This document shows positions 1 to 7,359 of a DNA stretch of 7,359 bases, one piece after another. The stretch lies in contig QIGM01000154.1 of NCBI GenBank assembly GCA_003230795.1, positions 1-7,359 of the forward strand. Direction: 5' to 3'. This DNA comes from a bacterium. Its GTDB lineage: Bacteria; Bdellovibrionota_C; UBA2361; SZUA-149. Each line of letters starts with the position of its first letter. The first letter of the stretch is position 1. Under the pieces are notes generated by a model. That model had not been told where the DNA came from. It saw only the letters and a list, made by a program, of their open reading frames with translations, and searched no databases. The translations under genes were made by a program, and so were the position numbers.

Positions 1-844
1 AGGCAAGCGGCGTGGCCCCTGTATGAAGCAATAAGAATGCCCCTGTTCCAAAAGTACACTTCGCCGTGTCCTTCTCCACACAGCCATGCCCAAATAAGGA
101 ACTCTGCTGATCGCCTAGCATTGCAGTAATTGGGATGTCGACGCCCGAAGTTCGATACGCACCGAAGAAACCACATGACGGTTTTATCGCAACGAGATTT
201 TCACGAGACACACCAAAGAGTGGAAGTAATTCATCATCCCAATCTTTTGAGTGAATGTTGTAAAGCATTGTCCTACATGCATTGCTCGGTTCTGTGGCAA
301 GTGCTGGCGTGCCAGAGGACTTCGTTAGATTATAAAGAATCCAAGAGTCTACAGTTCCAAAGACAAGAGAGCCCGCGGCGAGCTTCGAAGCGACTTCCGG
401 AACATTCTCAATCAGCCACCTAATTTTACTCCCAGAGAAGTAGGCATCGATCACGAGTCCTGTCTTCTCCGCAACACGCTGCTCCCAGCCTTCGGTTTTT
501 AGCTGCGCGCAAATGCTTGCGGAACGCCGACATTGCCAACCAATCGCAGGGCCATACGCTTGCCCGTTTGCAGGATCCCAGGCAAGAACAGTCTCTCGCT
601 GGTTGCTTATTCCGATTGAAAGAACCTGAGTTGGTTCTATGTCTTTTAAGAGAGTTTCAAGCGCTCGTCGGACGCTCTGCCAAATATCTTCAGGATCTTG
701 CTCAACCCAAGCCTCGGCTGGGAATTTGACTGTAAGCTCTTCAGAAACAACAGCGAGTTCTTTCCCAGTAAGATCGTAGAGAATCGCCCGCGAAGAGGTC
801 GTGCCCTGGTCTATCGCAACTACGTAAGACTTTGAAGCTTCCAT
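1..844 (-). CDS. glpK: Glycerol kinase (FGGY family), 3' end outside window
   Basis: Reading from the ATG at 844 down to base 1 gives 281 uninterrupted codons that run off the left edge; glycerol kinases are usually about 500 residues, so the N-terminal domain and the start of the second domain are visible. The enzyme phosphorylates glycerol to sn-glycerol 3-phosphate with ATP in the cytoplasm. Visible hallmarks are the phosphate-binding IDQGTTSSRA (residues 11-20), NQRET (81-85, with the glycerol-contacting Arg83 and Glu84), the WQCRR segment (Trp103), DAYFSGSK (Tyr135), GDQQSSLFG (Asp245, the expected catalytic base) and FGTGAF (265-270). These positions match those known from the E. coli enzyme. 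The start is supported by GAGGTGA just upstream (852-846) and by the family N-terminus. One family segment usually like TDxTNASRT reads TEPSNACRT (184-192), a mild divergence, so another FGGY polyol kinase is a minor alternative. It lies 42 nt after greA on the same strand. Confidence 0.9.
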   Translation of the reverse strand, partial: MEASKSYVVAIDQGTTSSRAILYDLTGKELAVVSEELTVKFPAEAWVEQDPEDIWQSVRRALETLLKDIEPTQVLSIGISNQRETVLAWDPANGQAYGPAIGWQCRRSASICAQLKTEGWEQRVAEKTGLVIDAYFSGSKIRWLIENVPEVASKLAAGSLVFGTVDSWILYNLTKSSGTPALATEPSNACRTMLYNIHSKDWDDELLPLFGVSRENLVAIKPSCGFFGAYRTSGVDIPITAMLGDQQSSLFGHGCVEKDTAKCTFGTGAFLLLHTGATPLA

Positions 845-845
845 T

Positions 846-852
846 TCACCTC
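846..852 (-). promoter_or_regulatory. Strong ribosome binding site of glpK
   Basis: The minus strand reads GAGGTGA here, a seven-base match to the anti-Shine-Dalgarno sequence, ending two bases before the ATG at 844. The spacing is rather short (four bases from GAGG to the ATG). No other in-frame start lies before the conserved IDQGTT motif, so this fixes the glpK start. A well-matched site of its own suggests that glpK translation does not depend on coupling to greA. Confidence 0.65.
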
Positions 853-886
853 GCAGTCAGGAAAACCCTAACCAGGAAAATACCGT

Positions 887-1381
887 CTACTCACTCGGGG
901 TTTCGTAACCGAAGCTTACTTCGAGAATTTCGTATTCTTTGGTTCCGTTCGGCAAGCGAACCTTTGCCACATCATCGACCAATTTGCCGATGACGGCTCG
1001 GGCAAGCGGAGAGTTATAGGAAACAAACCCATTCGCCGCATCAGCCTCATCCTCACCGACGATCGTAATCCTCCGTTCCTCTCCAGAGTCAACATCTGAG
1101 AGCAGTACGTTCGCACCAAAGACCACCTTCTCTCCTGAAAGCTTGCTGATGTCGACAGGCTGAGCAGTCGCCATCTTACCTTCAAGATCTCGTATTCTAG
1201 CCTCAAGCATTCCCTGGGCTTCTTTCGCAGCATCGTATTCGGCGTTCTCTGAAAGATCACCATGGGCTCGAGCGATCTCGATAGCCTTAGCAGCCTTTGG
1301 CCGCTCATACGTTTTGAGCCGATGTAACTCCCCTTTGAGGAAGGCATGGCTCGTTATTGTCATTGGTGATCGCTCAACCAT
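887..1381 (-). CDS. greA: Transcription elongation factor GreA
   Basis: This 164-residue protein is close to the usual GreA length (158 in E. coli). GreA enters the secondary channel of RNA polymerase and stimulates cleavage of the 3' RNA end in backtracked complexes. The N-terminal coiled coil covers about residues 7-80 and contains the tip motif HGDLSENAEYDAAKE (40-54) with the two key acids, Asp42 and Glu45. The C-terminal globular FKBP-like domain has the family segments FGANV, IVGEDEAD and NSPLARAVIGK. I chose the ATG at 1381 because it gives MVERSPMT, matching the family PMT start, and has a weak GAAG site (1393-1390) eight bases upstream. A GTG at 1390 would add only MCF and has no well-spaced site. 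The usual glycine after PMT is replaced (PMTITSH), a minor oddity. It starts 21 nt after the carB stop and is probably cotranscribed with it; carB-greA linkage is common in proteobacteria. Confidence 0.95.
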   Translation of the reverse strand: MVERSPMTITSHAFLKGELHRLKTYERPKAAKAIEIARAHGDLSENAEYDAAKEAQGMLEARIRDLEGKMATAQPVDISKLSGEKVVFGANVLLSDVDSGEERRITIVGEDEADAANGFVSYNSPLARAVIGKLVDDVAKVRLPNGTKEYEILEVSFGYETPSE

Positions 1382-1402
1382 AAAACACACTTCTTTTTCT
1401 GA

Positions 1403-4400
1403 CTAGATGAGGCTCAAGTACTCTTGTATTGAGCAAACTTCGAGTGGCCGATTCTCTTTTGCCTGATCCTCTTTTGCCCGATTCTCTATTACCTGAGCAA
1501 TTCCTTCAACCGCAGAAGACGCCGCTGCTATGGTTGTGAACAATGGTAAGGATAATTGCGTCGAAGTACTACGTATTGTGCGCGAATCTAAGAAAGGACC
1601 CGTGCCCTCAGGAGTATTTACCACAATATCTATTTTTCCGGCGAGAAGTTCATCAACTATATGTGGCGAGCCTTCGCGCACCTTGTTGATTACCCTCGAT
1701 TCTAGACCATTTTCCGCGAGAAAAGCCGCAGTCCCGCGAGTCGCAACTATTTCAAATCCGAGCTCGGCCATTTTTTTCGCGAGCGCGAGGGCGGAATCCT
1801 TGTCTTCGTCTCGTAAGCTGAAAAATATAGCTCCCGAAGTTGGAAGTTCCATACCGGTTGCAACCTGTGCTCGAATGAAAGCACCCGCTGCGTCACGGTC
1901 AATTCCCATCACTTCCCCAGTGGAACGCATCTCTGGTCCTAAGACGGTATCAACGCCTTGAAACTTCACAAAAGGAAACACCGACTCTTTGATAGCAACG
2001 TAGGGAATCTGACCGGATGCCGCAGGATAATCACGGAACTTGAGAATATCACCATACAGTCCAAGAGCATGAATCTCTTCAAGCGTCTCACCCGTCATTA
2101 CTCGTGCAGCGACTTTCGCCCAAGCGACTCCTGTAACTTTAGAAACAAAGGGCACACTTCGTGACGCTCGAGGATTCACCTCAATGACAAACACCCCGTC
2201 TTTATGAACCGCGAATTGCACATTCATTAGACCACGCACCTTACATTCCATTGCTAAGGAACGAGCTGCATCTTGAATCTCAGCGATAACTTCTTCGCTA
2301 AGAGTTTGAGATGGCAACATGAAGGAACTATCTCCCGAGTGAATTCCTGCGCGCTCAATGTGCTCAACCACACCAGCAACAATTACTTCATTGCCGTCAC
2401 AGACCGCATCTACGTCAACCTCTATCGCGTTAGAAAGAAAGCGGTCAAGAAGCACAGGTCTATCAAAGGAGACCTCAACACTTTCCTTGATATAGCCTCG
2501 CAACTCCTCTGTCGTATGGATTATCGCCATCGCTCGACCACCCAGGACAAACGACGGACGAACCATCAAAGGGAAGCCTATTCGAGAAGCAACTTCGACG
2601 GCTTCAGCTTCATTAGTCGCGGTTCCACTTTCAGACTGCTTTAAGCCAATCTTGTCGACCAAGGCACTAAAAAGCTTTCGATCCTCGGTAAGATCAATAG
2701 AGTCTGGGCTGGTGCCAATAATGGGGACCCCAGCTGCTTTTAACGATTGAGCAAGCCTGAGTGGAGTTTGCCCACCATACTGCACGATCACACCGCTTGG
2801 ATCTTCACGACGCACGATTTCCAAAACGTCTTCAAGCGTCAAAGGCTCAAAGTACAATCTATCGCTAGTGTCGTAGTCAGTCGAAACCGTTTCAGGGTTA
2901 CAGTTGACCATAATCGTTTCAAAACCCGCGTCATTCAGCGAATACGCCGCATGCACACAACAATAATCAAACTCCAAGCCTTGTCCGATTCGGTTTGGTC
3001 CACCACCAAGAATAATGATCTTTTTCTTCTTAGAGGGCTCCGCATCCGAAGTCTCCTCATAGGTCGAGTACATATACGGAGTACTCGAGGCAAACTCAGC
3101 CGCGCAGGTATCAACCACTTTAAACGCAGGCACAATGCCTAACTCATGACGCTTCGCTCGGACTGAATTCTCATCAGCATTCCCAAGAAGCTCACCCCCA
3201 AGAAGCTCACCAAGACGTAAATCGCTAGAGCCCATTTTCTTAGCTTCAAGTAGCGTAGCTCGGGTTATAGCTCCTAGCTCAGTTCCAGCAAGATTCGATT
3301 CAAGTCGAACCACTTTCTCCATCTCTCTTAGGAACCATAAATCGTAATGAGTTCGCTCATGCAAGTCCTCAACGCTCATCCCAAGCTCAAGGCAACGAGC
3401 AATCTGATACATACGATCCGGATTGAGACGAGAAATCGATTCGCAAAGCTCTTCCAGTGACTGCTTTGTTTCCTTCCCGCCAAGCAAACCAGTTCTATCC
3501 GTCTCTAGTGAGCGACAGGCCTTTTGCAGCGCTTCTGTGAAAGTACGTCCGATAGCCATCGCCTCGCCAACAGATTTCATTTGTGTGCCAAGCGTGGTGT
3601 CAGCACCTTCAAACTTTTCAAACGTAAAGCGAGGGATTTTAACTACTACGTAGTCAATACTTGGTTCAAAAGAAGCTGGTGTTTCTCTGGTAATGTCATT
3701 CGGTAGCTCATCGAGCGTATAGCCAACTGCAAGCTTGGCCGCGATTTTCGCAATTGGAAATCCTGTCGCCTTAGAAGCAAGAGCCGAGCTTCGAGAAACT
3801 CTCGGATTCATTTCAATGACAATCTGTCGCCCCGTTTCAGGGTCAATCGCAAACTGAACATTAGAACCGCCGGTATCAACTCCAATCTCTTTCATTAGAC
3901 GCAGAGACGAGTCACGGAGACGCTGATACTCTTTATCAGTAAGAGTTTGAATTGGGGCGACCGTAATTGAGTCCCCAGTATGCAGACCCATGGGATCGAT
4001 ATTCTCGATACCACAAATAATCACTGCGTTGTCTTTGGTATCCCGCATCACCTCGAGCTCCATCTCTTTCCAGCCGATGAGCGACTCTTCGACGAGAAGT
4101 TCGTGGTTTGGGCTACACTCAAATCCCCAGTTTACTTTGTCTTCAACATCTTCTTCACGCTCAACTACACCGCCGCCAGCACCACCAAGAGTCCTCGATG
4201 GTCGGATAATAAAAGGATAACCTATTTCCTTTATCGCCTCTCTTGCATGCTCCATTGTGGTGCAGATTCTGCTTCGCGCACTCTCTAAGCCAACCTTTGA
4301 GGCTACAACTTTAAATCGTTGTCTATCTTCAGCCGTCTTAATCGCCTCAACGCTGGCGCCAATAAGCTCAACGTTGAATTTATCTAGAACTCCTGCTTCT

Positions 4401-4708
4401 TCAAGTTCAATCGTGACGTTTAGTGCAGTTTGCCCGCCGATGGTTGGAAGCAGCGCATCCGGACGCTCCCTCTCAATAACTCCGGCAACATAATCGCAGG
4501 TAATCGGCTCAATATAAGTGCGATCAGCAAGGTTCGGATCAGTCATAATCGTCGCTGGATTCGAATTGACCAGGACGACCCGGTATCCTTCTTCTTTCAG
4601 CGCCTTCACCGCTTGCGTGCCTGAATAGTCAAACTCGCAGGCTTGGCCAATGACGATAGGACCAGAACCGATAACTAAAATACTTTTAATGTCTGAACGC
4701 TTTGGCAC
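1403..4708 (-). CDS. carB: Carbamoyl-phosphate synthase large subunit CarB
   Basis: This 1101-residue subunit (E. coli has 1073) uses ammonia from CarA, bicarbonate and two ATP to make carbamoyl phosphate. Two homologous halves are clear. The first has [17 protein letters not shown] (about 14-30), an ATP-grasp domain (about 125-385, with [10 protein letters not shown] and [18 protein letters not shown]) and an oligomerisation domain (about 390-550, ending VDTCAAEF). The second starts at about 562 with [17 protein letters not shown], followed by ATP-grasp with VLGGRAM and [17 protein letters not shown]-terminal MGS-like allosteric domain (about 930-1101) carries ATRGTA (Thr990, Thr993), NKV (Lys1009) and NT (1031-1032), equivalent to the E. 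coli UMP/IMP-binding residues, so nucleotide control is likely retained. The start is the GTG at 4708 giving VPKRSDIKS, which matches the family start MPKRTDIKS; GGGAG lies eight bases upstream. A TTG at 4738 would add ten non-conserved residues. The gene overlaps the carA stop by one base (TAGTG). Two 15-bp in-frame tandem repeats lengthen the protein. Confidence 0.98.
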   Translation of the reverse strand: MPKRSDIKSILVIGSGPIVIGQACEFDYSGTQAVKALKEEGYRVVLVNSNPATIMTDPNLADRTYIEPITCDYVAGVIERERPDALLPTIGGQTALNVTIELEEAGVLDKFNVELIGASVEAIKTAEDRQRFKVVASKVGLESARSRICTTMEHAREAIKEIGYPFIIRPSRTLGGAGGGVVEREEDVEDKVNWGFECSPNHELLVEESLIGWKEMELEVMRDTKDNAVIICGIENIDPMGLHTGDSITVAPIQTLTDKEYQRLRDSSLRLMKEIGVDTGGSNVQFAIDPETGRQIVIEMNPRVSRSSALASKATGFPIAKIAAKLAVGYTLDELPNDITRETPASFEPSIDYVVVKIPRFTFEKFEGADTTLGTQMKSVGEAMAIGRTFTEALQKACRSLETDRTGLLGGKETKQSLEELCESISRLNPDRMYQIARCLELGMSVEDLHERTHYDLWFLREMEKVVRLESNLAGTELGAITRATLLEAKKMGSSDLRLGELLGGELLGNADENSVRAKRHELGIVPAFKVVDTCAAEFASSTPYMYSTYEETSDAEPSKKKKIIILGGGPNRIGQGLEFDYCCVHAAYSLNDAGFETIMVNCNPETVSTDYDTSDRLYFEPLTLEDVLEIVRREDPSGVIVQYGGQTPLRLAQSLKAAGVPIIGTSPDSIDLTEDRKLFSALVDKIGLKQSESGTATNEAEAVEVASRIGFPLMVRPSFVLGGRAMAIIHTTEELRGYIKESVEVSFDRPVLLDRFLSNAIEVDVDAVCDGNEVIVAGVVEHIERAGIHSGDSSFMLPSQTLSEEVIAEIQDAARSLAMECKVRGLMNVQFAVHKDGVFVIEVNPRASRSVPFVSKVTGVAWAKVAARVMTGETLEEIHALGLYGDILKFRDYPAASGQIPYVAIKESVFPFVKFQGVDTVLGPEMRSTGEVMGIDRDAAGAFIRAQVATGMELPTSGAIFFSLRDEDKDSALALAKKMAELGFEIVATRGTAAFLAENGLESRVINKVREGSPHIVDELLAGKIDIVVNTPEGTGPFLDSRTIRSTSTQLSLPLFTTIAAASSAVEGIAQVIENRAKEDQAKENRPLEVCSIQEYLSLI
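1448..1493 (-). repeat. Three-copy imperfect 15-bp tandem repeat in the carB 3' end
   Basis: On the plus strand three adjacent 15-bp units read CGATTCTCTTTTGCC (1449-1463), TGATCCTCTTTTGCC (1464-1478) and CGATTCTCTATTACC (1479-1493). Each differs from the first at two positions. Read in the carB frame they encode [10 protein letters not shown] and AKENR (residues 1073-1087). They lie between the last helix of the allosteric domain and the conserved terminal VCSIQEY segment. The unit is a whole number of codons, so the reading frame is preserved. Replication slippage is the likely origin, with later substitutions making the copies imperfect. Confidence 0.85.
3182..3211 (-). repeat. Exact 15-bp tandem duplication inside carB
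   Basis: The plus-strand unit CCCAAGAAGCTCACC occurs at 3182-3196 and again, identical at all 15 positions, at 3197-3211. In the carB frame it encodes GELLG twice (residues 500-509) in the oligomerisation domain, just before [16 protein letters not shown]. The related E. coli segment has no such doubling as far as I recall. Exact identity, including third codon positions, points to a recent slippage event or unequal exchange. Confidence 0.92.
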
Positions 4709-5883
4709 TAATTCATCTCCCGGGCAGCAGGAGCCCAACTGTCTACTCGTTTTCTAAACTCTTCAAAAAGATACTGGGCATCGTTTGGTCCCGGCGAAGA
4801 CTCCGGGTGATATTGCACTGAGAAGACGCCCATCTTTTCTACCTCAAGCCCTTCCACCGTATTATCGTTGAGATTTAGGTGTGTAAGCGTCACTCCCTCC
4901 GGAAGAGTGGATGCGTCTGTAGCAAATCCATGATTCTGAACTGTAATCTCGACAGACTTCGAAATCTCGTTTCGCACAGGATGGTTCCCGCCGCGATGTC
5001 CAAACTTAAGCTTATATGTAGAGGCGCCCAGTGCATGGCCGAGAATTTGATGGCCGAGACAAATACCAAACATTGGTACTTTCCCAAGCAAGGCCTGAAC
5101 GGTTTCAATGCCGTAAGTCACCACGGAGGGGTCCCCCGGTCCGTTCGAAAGAAACACGCCTGCAGGATTCATTGCTAGAATCTCTTCCGCAGAAGTAGAA
5201 GCTGGCACTACGCGAACTCGAAATCCTGAATCCGTAAGAAGGCGGAGAATGTTATACTTAACGCCAAAGTCGAGAGCGACAATAAGCTGGCGCGCATCGA
5301 GATCGGCATCGGTAAGTTCTTCATATCCCGTAACCGGATCCCAAACTCCTTGCTTCCAATCGTAGCTTTCTTTGGTTGTAACTTCCCGAACCAAGTCCAT
5401 GCCTTCCATACTCGGAAGCGCCTTCGCACGAGCGACCAGCTCTTCAGCCGTGACATCTTCCGAAGAAATAATTCCCATTTGAGAACCGTTTTCGCGAAGA
5501 TGAAGAACTAAAGCTCTCGTATCCAGGCCCGAAATCCCCACGACGTTTTGTTCAACGAGATACTCCTGCAGAGAACAACGAGCACGATAATTCGAATAAT
5601 GGTCCGAGAACTCTCTCACAATCAGTCCCGCAGCCTTAATAGAATCAGACTCCATGTCTTCATCATTAATTCCTACGTTCCCAATATGAGGATAGGTAAA
5701 GGTCAAAAGCTGAAATGCGTAGGATGGGTCCGTAAGTATCTCCTGATACCCAGACATAGAGGTGTTAAACACAACCTCTCCGCTCGCCTCTCCTTTCGCG
5801 CCTATCGCTCTACCGTGAAATATCGTCCCGTCTGCAAGGGCGAGAATAGCCGGAGATTCTGTTTTTTCACTGCTCTTACTCAA
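4708..5883 (-). CDS. carA: Carbamoyl-phosphate synthase small (glutaminase) subunit CarA
   Basis: This 391-residue subunit, near the usual length (about 380), hydrolyses glutamine and channels the ammonia to CarB. The N-terminal CPSase_sm_chain domain (about 12-140) has [34 protein letters not shown] and [18 protein letters not shown]. The C-terminal class I glutamine amidotransferase domain (about 198-380) has [19 protein letters not shown], the nucleophile elbow [15 protein letters not shown] with Cys275, and [10 protein letters not shown] with His359 and Glu361. The catalytic triad is therefore intact. The start must be the TTG at 5883: an in-frame TAG (the pyrC stop) lies two codons upstream, and the next in-frame ATG would remove about 40 conserved residues. 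GGGAGG at 5899-5894, ten bases upstream, serves as ribosome binding site. The gene starts 3 nt after pyrC and its stop overlaps the carB start by one base. Confidence 0.97.
   Translation of the reverse strand: MSKSSEKTESPAILALADGTIFHGRAIGAKGEASGEVVFNTSMSGYQEILTDPSYAFQLLTFTYPHIGNVGINDEDMESDSIKAAGLIVREFSDHYSNYRARCSLQEYLVEQNVVGISGLDTRALVLHLRENGSQMGIISSEDVTAEELVARAKALPSMEGMDLVREVTTKESYDWKQGVWDPVTGYEELTDADLDARQLIVALDFGVKYNILRLLTDSGFRVRVVPASTSAEEILAMNPAGVFLSNGPGDPSVVTYGIETVQALLGKVPMFGICLGHQILGHALGASTYKLKFGHRGGNHPVRNEISKSVEITVQNHGFATDASTLPEGVTLTHLNLNDNTVEGLEVEKMGVFSVQYHPESSPGPNDAQYLFEEFRKRVDSWAPAAREMN
4717..4721 (-). promoter_or_regulatory. Ribosome binding site deciding the carB GTG start
   Basis: The minus strand reads GGGAG inside the last codons of carA, eight bases before the GTG at 4708. 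This supports GTG as the carB start over the TTG at 4738. Because the site lies within carA and the stop and start share a base (TAGTG), ribosomes ending carA are placed to start carB, which fits the 1:1 CarA:CarB complex. Confidence 0.7.
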
Positions 5884-5886
5884 TGC

Positions 5887-7215
5887 CTACTGGCCTCCCT
5901 CTTCACCTGAAAGTAAATCATCTATGGAAAACACCTCTCTTCCACCGACATAAGTTCGCTCCGCATGCCCTTGGAACTCTTGTCCAAAAAAGGGAGTGTT
6001 GATACTTTTCGAAAGAATATGCTCTTCTTTGAGAACATAACTCTTCTCTAAATCTAGTACGGTGACATCAGCTACCGAGCCTTTGCGAAGAGTGGCAGGT
6101 TCAATATTTAGACATCGAGTCGCATCAATAGTTAGCGCCTCTATCGCTCTATTGAGACTCCAAGAACCATCTCGAACCTTAGCAAGGGTGAGAGGAACCG
6201 TTGTCTGCAAACCGAGTATCCCAAAAGATGCCTTTTCAAATTCTACTATCTTCGAATCCGCTTCATGTGGCGCATGGTCACTAGAGATGCAGTCAATTAC
6301 TCCGTCTCTTAGACCAACTACCATCCCTTCAACATCCTCAGGCAGACGAAGCGGCATGCTCATTTTCGCCTGGGTGTCGTAGTCAGCAACCGCCGACTCA
6401 TCAAGCGTGAAATGATGCGGCAATACTTCAGCGGTAACCGGTATCCCGTCTTCCTTCGCTCGACGAATAAGCTCTACGCCTCTGGCGGTTGAGACGTGGC
6501 AGAAATGCACTCGCCCTCCCGTGAGACGAGCGAGTTCAATGTCTCGCGCAATCATCACGTTCTCAGCGGCATCTGGCATTCCCTTCAGCCCCATTTTCAC
6601 ACTTCGTGGCGACTCATTCATCGAGAAGTCGTTAGAAAGACCCAAGTCTTCTTCGTGCACAGTTAAAACTGTGCCGAGCATAAGATTGTATTCAAGAGCT
6701 TTTCGCATCACCCCTGAGTTCCACACTGGCCAGCCATCATCAGAGAATGCTACGCAGCCTGCATCGCGCAGCTCTATATACGGAGCAAGCGCTTCCCCTT
6801 TACTACCCATCGTAATTGCTCCGATAGGCAAAACTCTGGCGAGATTGGCTGCACGAGCCTTCTCTAGAATATTTTCGGTAACAGACGAAGAGTCGTTTAT
6901 TGGCCGCGTGTTGGGCATACAGCAAACTCGCGTAAAGCCGCCTGCGACAGCTGCCTTCACTCCGGACTCAACTGTTTCCTTCCACTCCTGACCGGGCTCC
7001 CGTAGGTGGACATGAATATCAACCAGTCCAGGCGTGACAACTTTGCCTTCTACATTTGTCTGCGTCGCATCGCTGAGACCAGCGAAAGCCGATGGCGCAT
7101 CAATTGCAGCAATACTTCCATCTTCAATCAACACTGACTGCACTTCGTCAATTCCCTGGGAAGGGTCAATCACTCTTCCGCCTACGAGTAAGATCTTTTG
7201 CGTTGAACCATTCAT
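5887..7215 (-). CDS. pyrC: Dihydroorotase, class I, catalytically complete
   Basis: This 442-residue zinc amidohydrolase reversibly cyclises N-carbamoyl-L-aspartate to dihydroorotate, the third step of pyrimidine synthesis. The length fits class I (about 425-440), not the shorter E. coli class II type (about 350). A small beta domain (1-60 and about 375-442) surrounds the TIM barrel. Metal-binding residues expected from the Aquifex enzyme are all visible: DIHVH (His68, His70), FSDDG (Asp159/160), VHEED (His187), FCHVST (His240) and SSDHAPH (Asp313). Substrate-binding LREPG (71-75) and MPNTRP (100-105) are also present. Some pyrB-linked pyrC copies are inactive pseudo-dihydroorotases that have lost these histidines; this one has not, so an active enzyme is inferred. 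The ATG at 7215 gives the family-like start [15 protein letters not shown] and overlaps the pyrB stop by four bases (ATGA), suggesting translational coupling. carA follows after 3 nt. Confidence 0.97.
   Translation of the reverse strand: MNGSTQKILLVGGRVIDPSQGIDEVQSVLIEDGSIAAIDAPSAFAGLSDATQTNVEGKVVTPGLVDIHVHLREPGQEWKETVESGVKAAVAGGFTRVCCMPNTRPINDSSSVTENILEKARAANLARVLPIGAITMGSKGEALAPYIELRDAGCVAFSDDGWPVWNSGVMRKALEYNLMLGTVLTVHEEDLGLSNDFSMNESPRSVKMGLKGMPDAAENVMIARDIELARLTGGRVHFCHVSTARGVELIRRAKEDGIPVTAEVLPHHFTLDESAVADYDTQAKMSMPLRLPEDVEGMVVGLRDGVIDCISSDHAPHEADSKIVEFEKASFGILGLQTTVPLTLAKVRDGSWSLNRAIEALTIDATRCLNIEPATLRKGSVADVTVLDLEKSYVLKEEHILSKSINTPFFGQEFQGHAERTYVGGREVFSIDDLLSGEEGGQ
5894..5899 (-). promoter_or_regulatory. 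Ribosome binding site for the carA TTG start
   Basis: The minus strand reads GGGAGG within the last codons of pyrC, ten bases before the TTG at 5883. It is a strong core match at a slightly long distance. It helps explain how a weak TTG codon can be used, together with coupling to termination of pyrC at 5887. Confidence 0.6.
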
Positions 7216-7359
7216 CCTGCTTCAACCTCTAAGAATTCATCGCTGAGCTTTTCTGGACTAAAGCTACGGGTGCCAAGTAAGAAGAGAAGCGCCATTCGCA
7301 CAGCAACGCCGTTGGTTACTTGGTTTGAAATTAAAGAACGAGGTCCGTCCGCAACCTCT
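7212..7359 (-). CDS. pyrB: Aspartate carbamoyltransferase catalytic subunit, C-terminal end only
   Basis: This is a partial gene: reading from base 7358 gives 48 codons ending at TGA (7214-7212), and the rest lies beyond the right edge. The visible residues include [28 protein letters not shown], close to the C-terminal consensus of aspartate carbamoyltransferases of the type that sits with pyrC. The [11 protein letters not shown] helix is the main identifying feature. The enzyme joins carbamoyl phosphate and aspartate to give N-carbamoyl-L-aspartate. The last 19 residues (from TRSFSPEKL onward) are not conserved and form a short acidic tail. The stop overlaps the pyrC start by four bases (ATGA). 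No regulatory pyrI gene lies between pyrB and pyrC. The identification depends on a short segment but agrees fully with the gene order. Confidence 0.9.
   Translation of the reverse strand, partial: EVADGPRSLISNQVTNGVAVRMALLFLLGTRSFSPEKLSDEFLEVEAG

Noticed and set aside
130..729. Plus-strand open frames at 130-423 and 517-729
   Set aside because: Both lie antisense to a continuous glycerol kinase reading frame on the minus strand and their translations look like no protein family.
858..880. CAGGAAAA repeated at 858-865 and 873-880 in the greA-glpK gap
   Set aside because: Only eight bases match, and the pair does not form an inverted repeat or a known operator; too short to call a site on its own.
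845..886. Possible terminator or promoter between greA and glpK
   Set aside because: I found no stable stem followed by a T-run and no convincing -35/-10 pair in these 42 bases.
916..1347. 143-codon minus-strand frame overlapping greA in another phase
   Set aside because: Its translation is arginine- and leucine-rich without family resemblance, while the GreA frame is fully conserved.
1382..1390. GreA start at the GTG at 1390
   Set aside because: It adds only MCF, lacks a spaced ribosome binding site, and the ATG at 1381 fits family length and start better.
1530..4624. Many plus-strand open frames of 60-143 codons across carB (for example 1530-1961, 2273-2644, 2747-3142)
   Set aside because: They are antisense shadows of a complete, conserved CarB; none has a recognisable motif or a convincing ribosome binding site.
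4709..4738. Ten-residue N-terminal extension of CarB from a TTG at 4738 ([10 protein letters not shown])
   Set aside because: The extra residues match nothing in the family, they overlap the end of carA, and the GTG at 4708 restores the family start (xPKRSDIKS) with GGGAG eight bases upstream.
6521..6991. 156-codon plus-strand open frame antisense to pyrC
   Set aside because: It is serine- and alanine-rich with no domain, opposite highly conserved PyrC sequence; such frames arise from the codon bias of the coding strand.

Overview
The window holds six genes, all on the minus strand, in the order (5' to 3' of the transcript) pyrB (3' end only), pyrC, carA, carB, greA, glpK (5' part only). The right-hand four-fifths is a pyrimidine biosynthesis operon; greA and a glycerol kinase gene follow it downstream. 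Every gene is open and intact across the part that is visible. I see no RNA gene, insertion sequence, CRISPR array or phage gene, and no stretch of 300 bases without a gene.

Layout from transcript start to end: pyrB (7359-7212, entering from the right edge) overlaps pyrC (7215-5887) by 4 nt. pyrC is followed after 3 nt by carA (5883-4708). The carA stop overlaps the carB GTG start by 1 nt (carB 4708-1403). greA (1381-887) starts 21 nt after carB, and glpK (844 to the left edge) starts 42 nt after greA. Packing is this tight throughout and no hairpin plus T-run is visible in either of the two short gaps, so one polycistronic transcript is likely, with its promoter beyond the right edge. The two carbamoyl-phosphate synthetase genes both use non-ATG starts (TTG for carA, GTG for carB).

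Together the genes supply the first three steps of UMP synthesis. CarA releases ammonia from glutamine, CarB makes carbamoyl phosphate, PyrB joins it to aspartate, and PyrC closes the ring to dihydroorotate. CarB keeps a C-terminal regulatory domain with the residues expected for UMP/IMP sensing. GreA rescues backtracked RNA polymerase and is often next to carB in proteobacteria. Glycerol kinase is metabolically unrelated.

Organism: a bacterium with roughly balanced base composition (judged by eye). The pyrB-pyrC-carA-carB-greA order and the style of the GreA sequence suggest a delta-proteobacterial-type Gram-negative lineage. This is an inference from gene order and remembered family sequences, not a placement.

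The window is mostly ordinary core metabolism and I do not see a new system in it. The most unusual structure is two separate in-frame 15-bp tandem duplications inside carB: an exact 2-copy repeat giving [10 protein letters not shown] in the oligomerisation domain, and an imperfect 3-copy repeat giving [15 protein letters not shown] close to the C-terminus.
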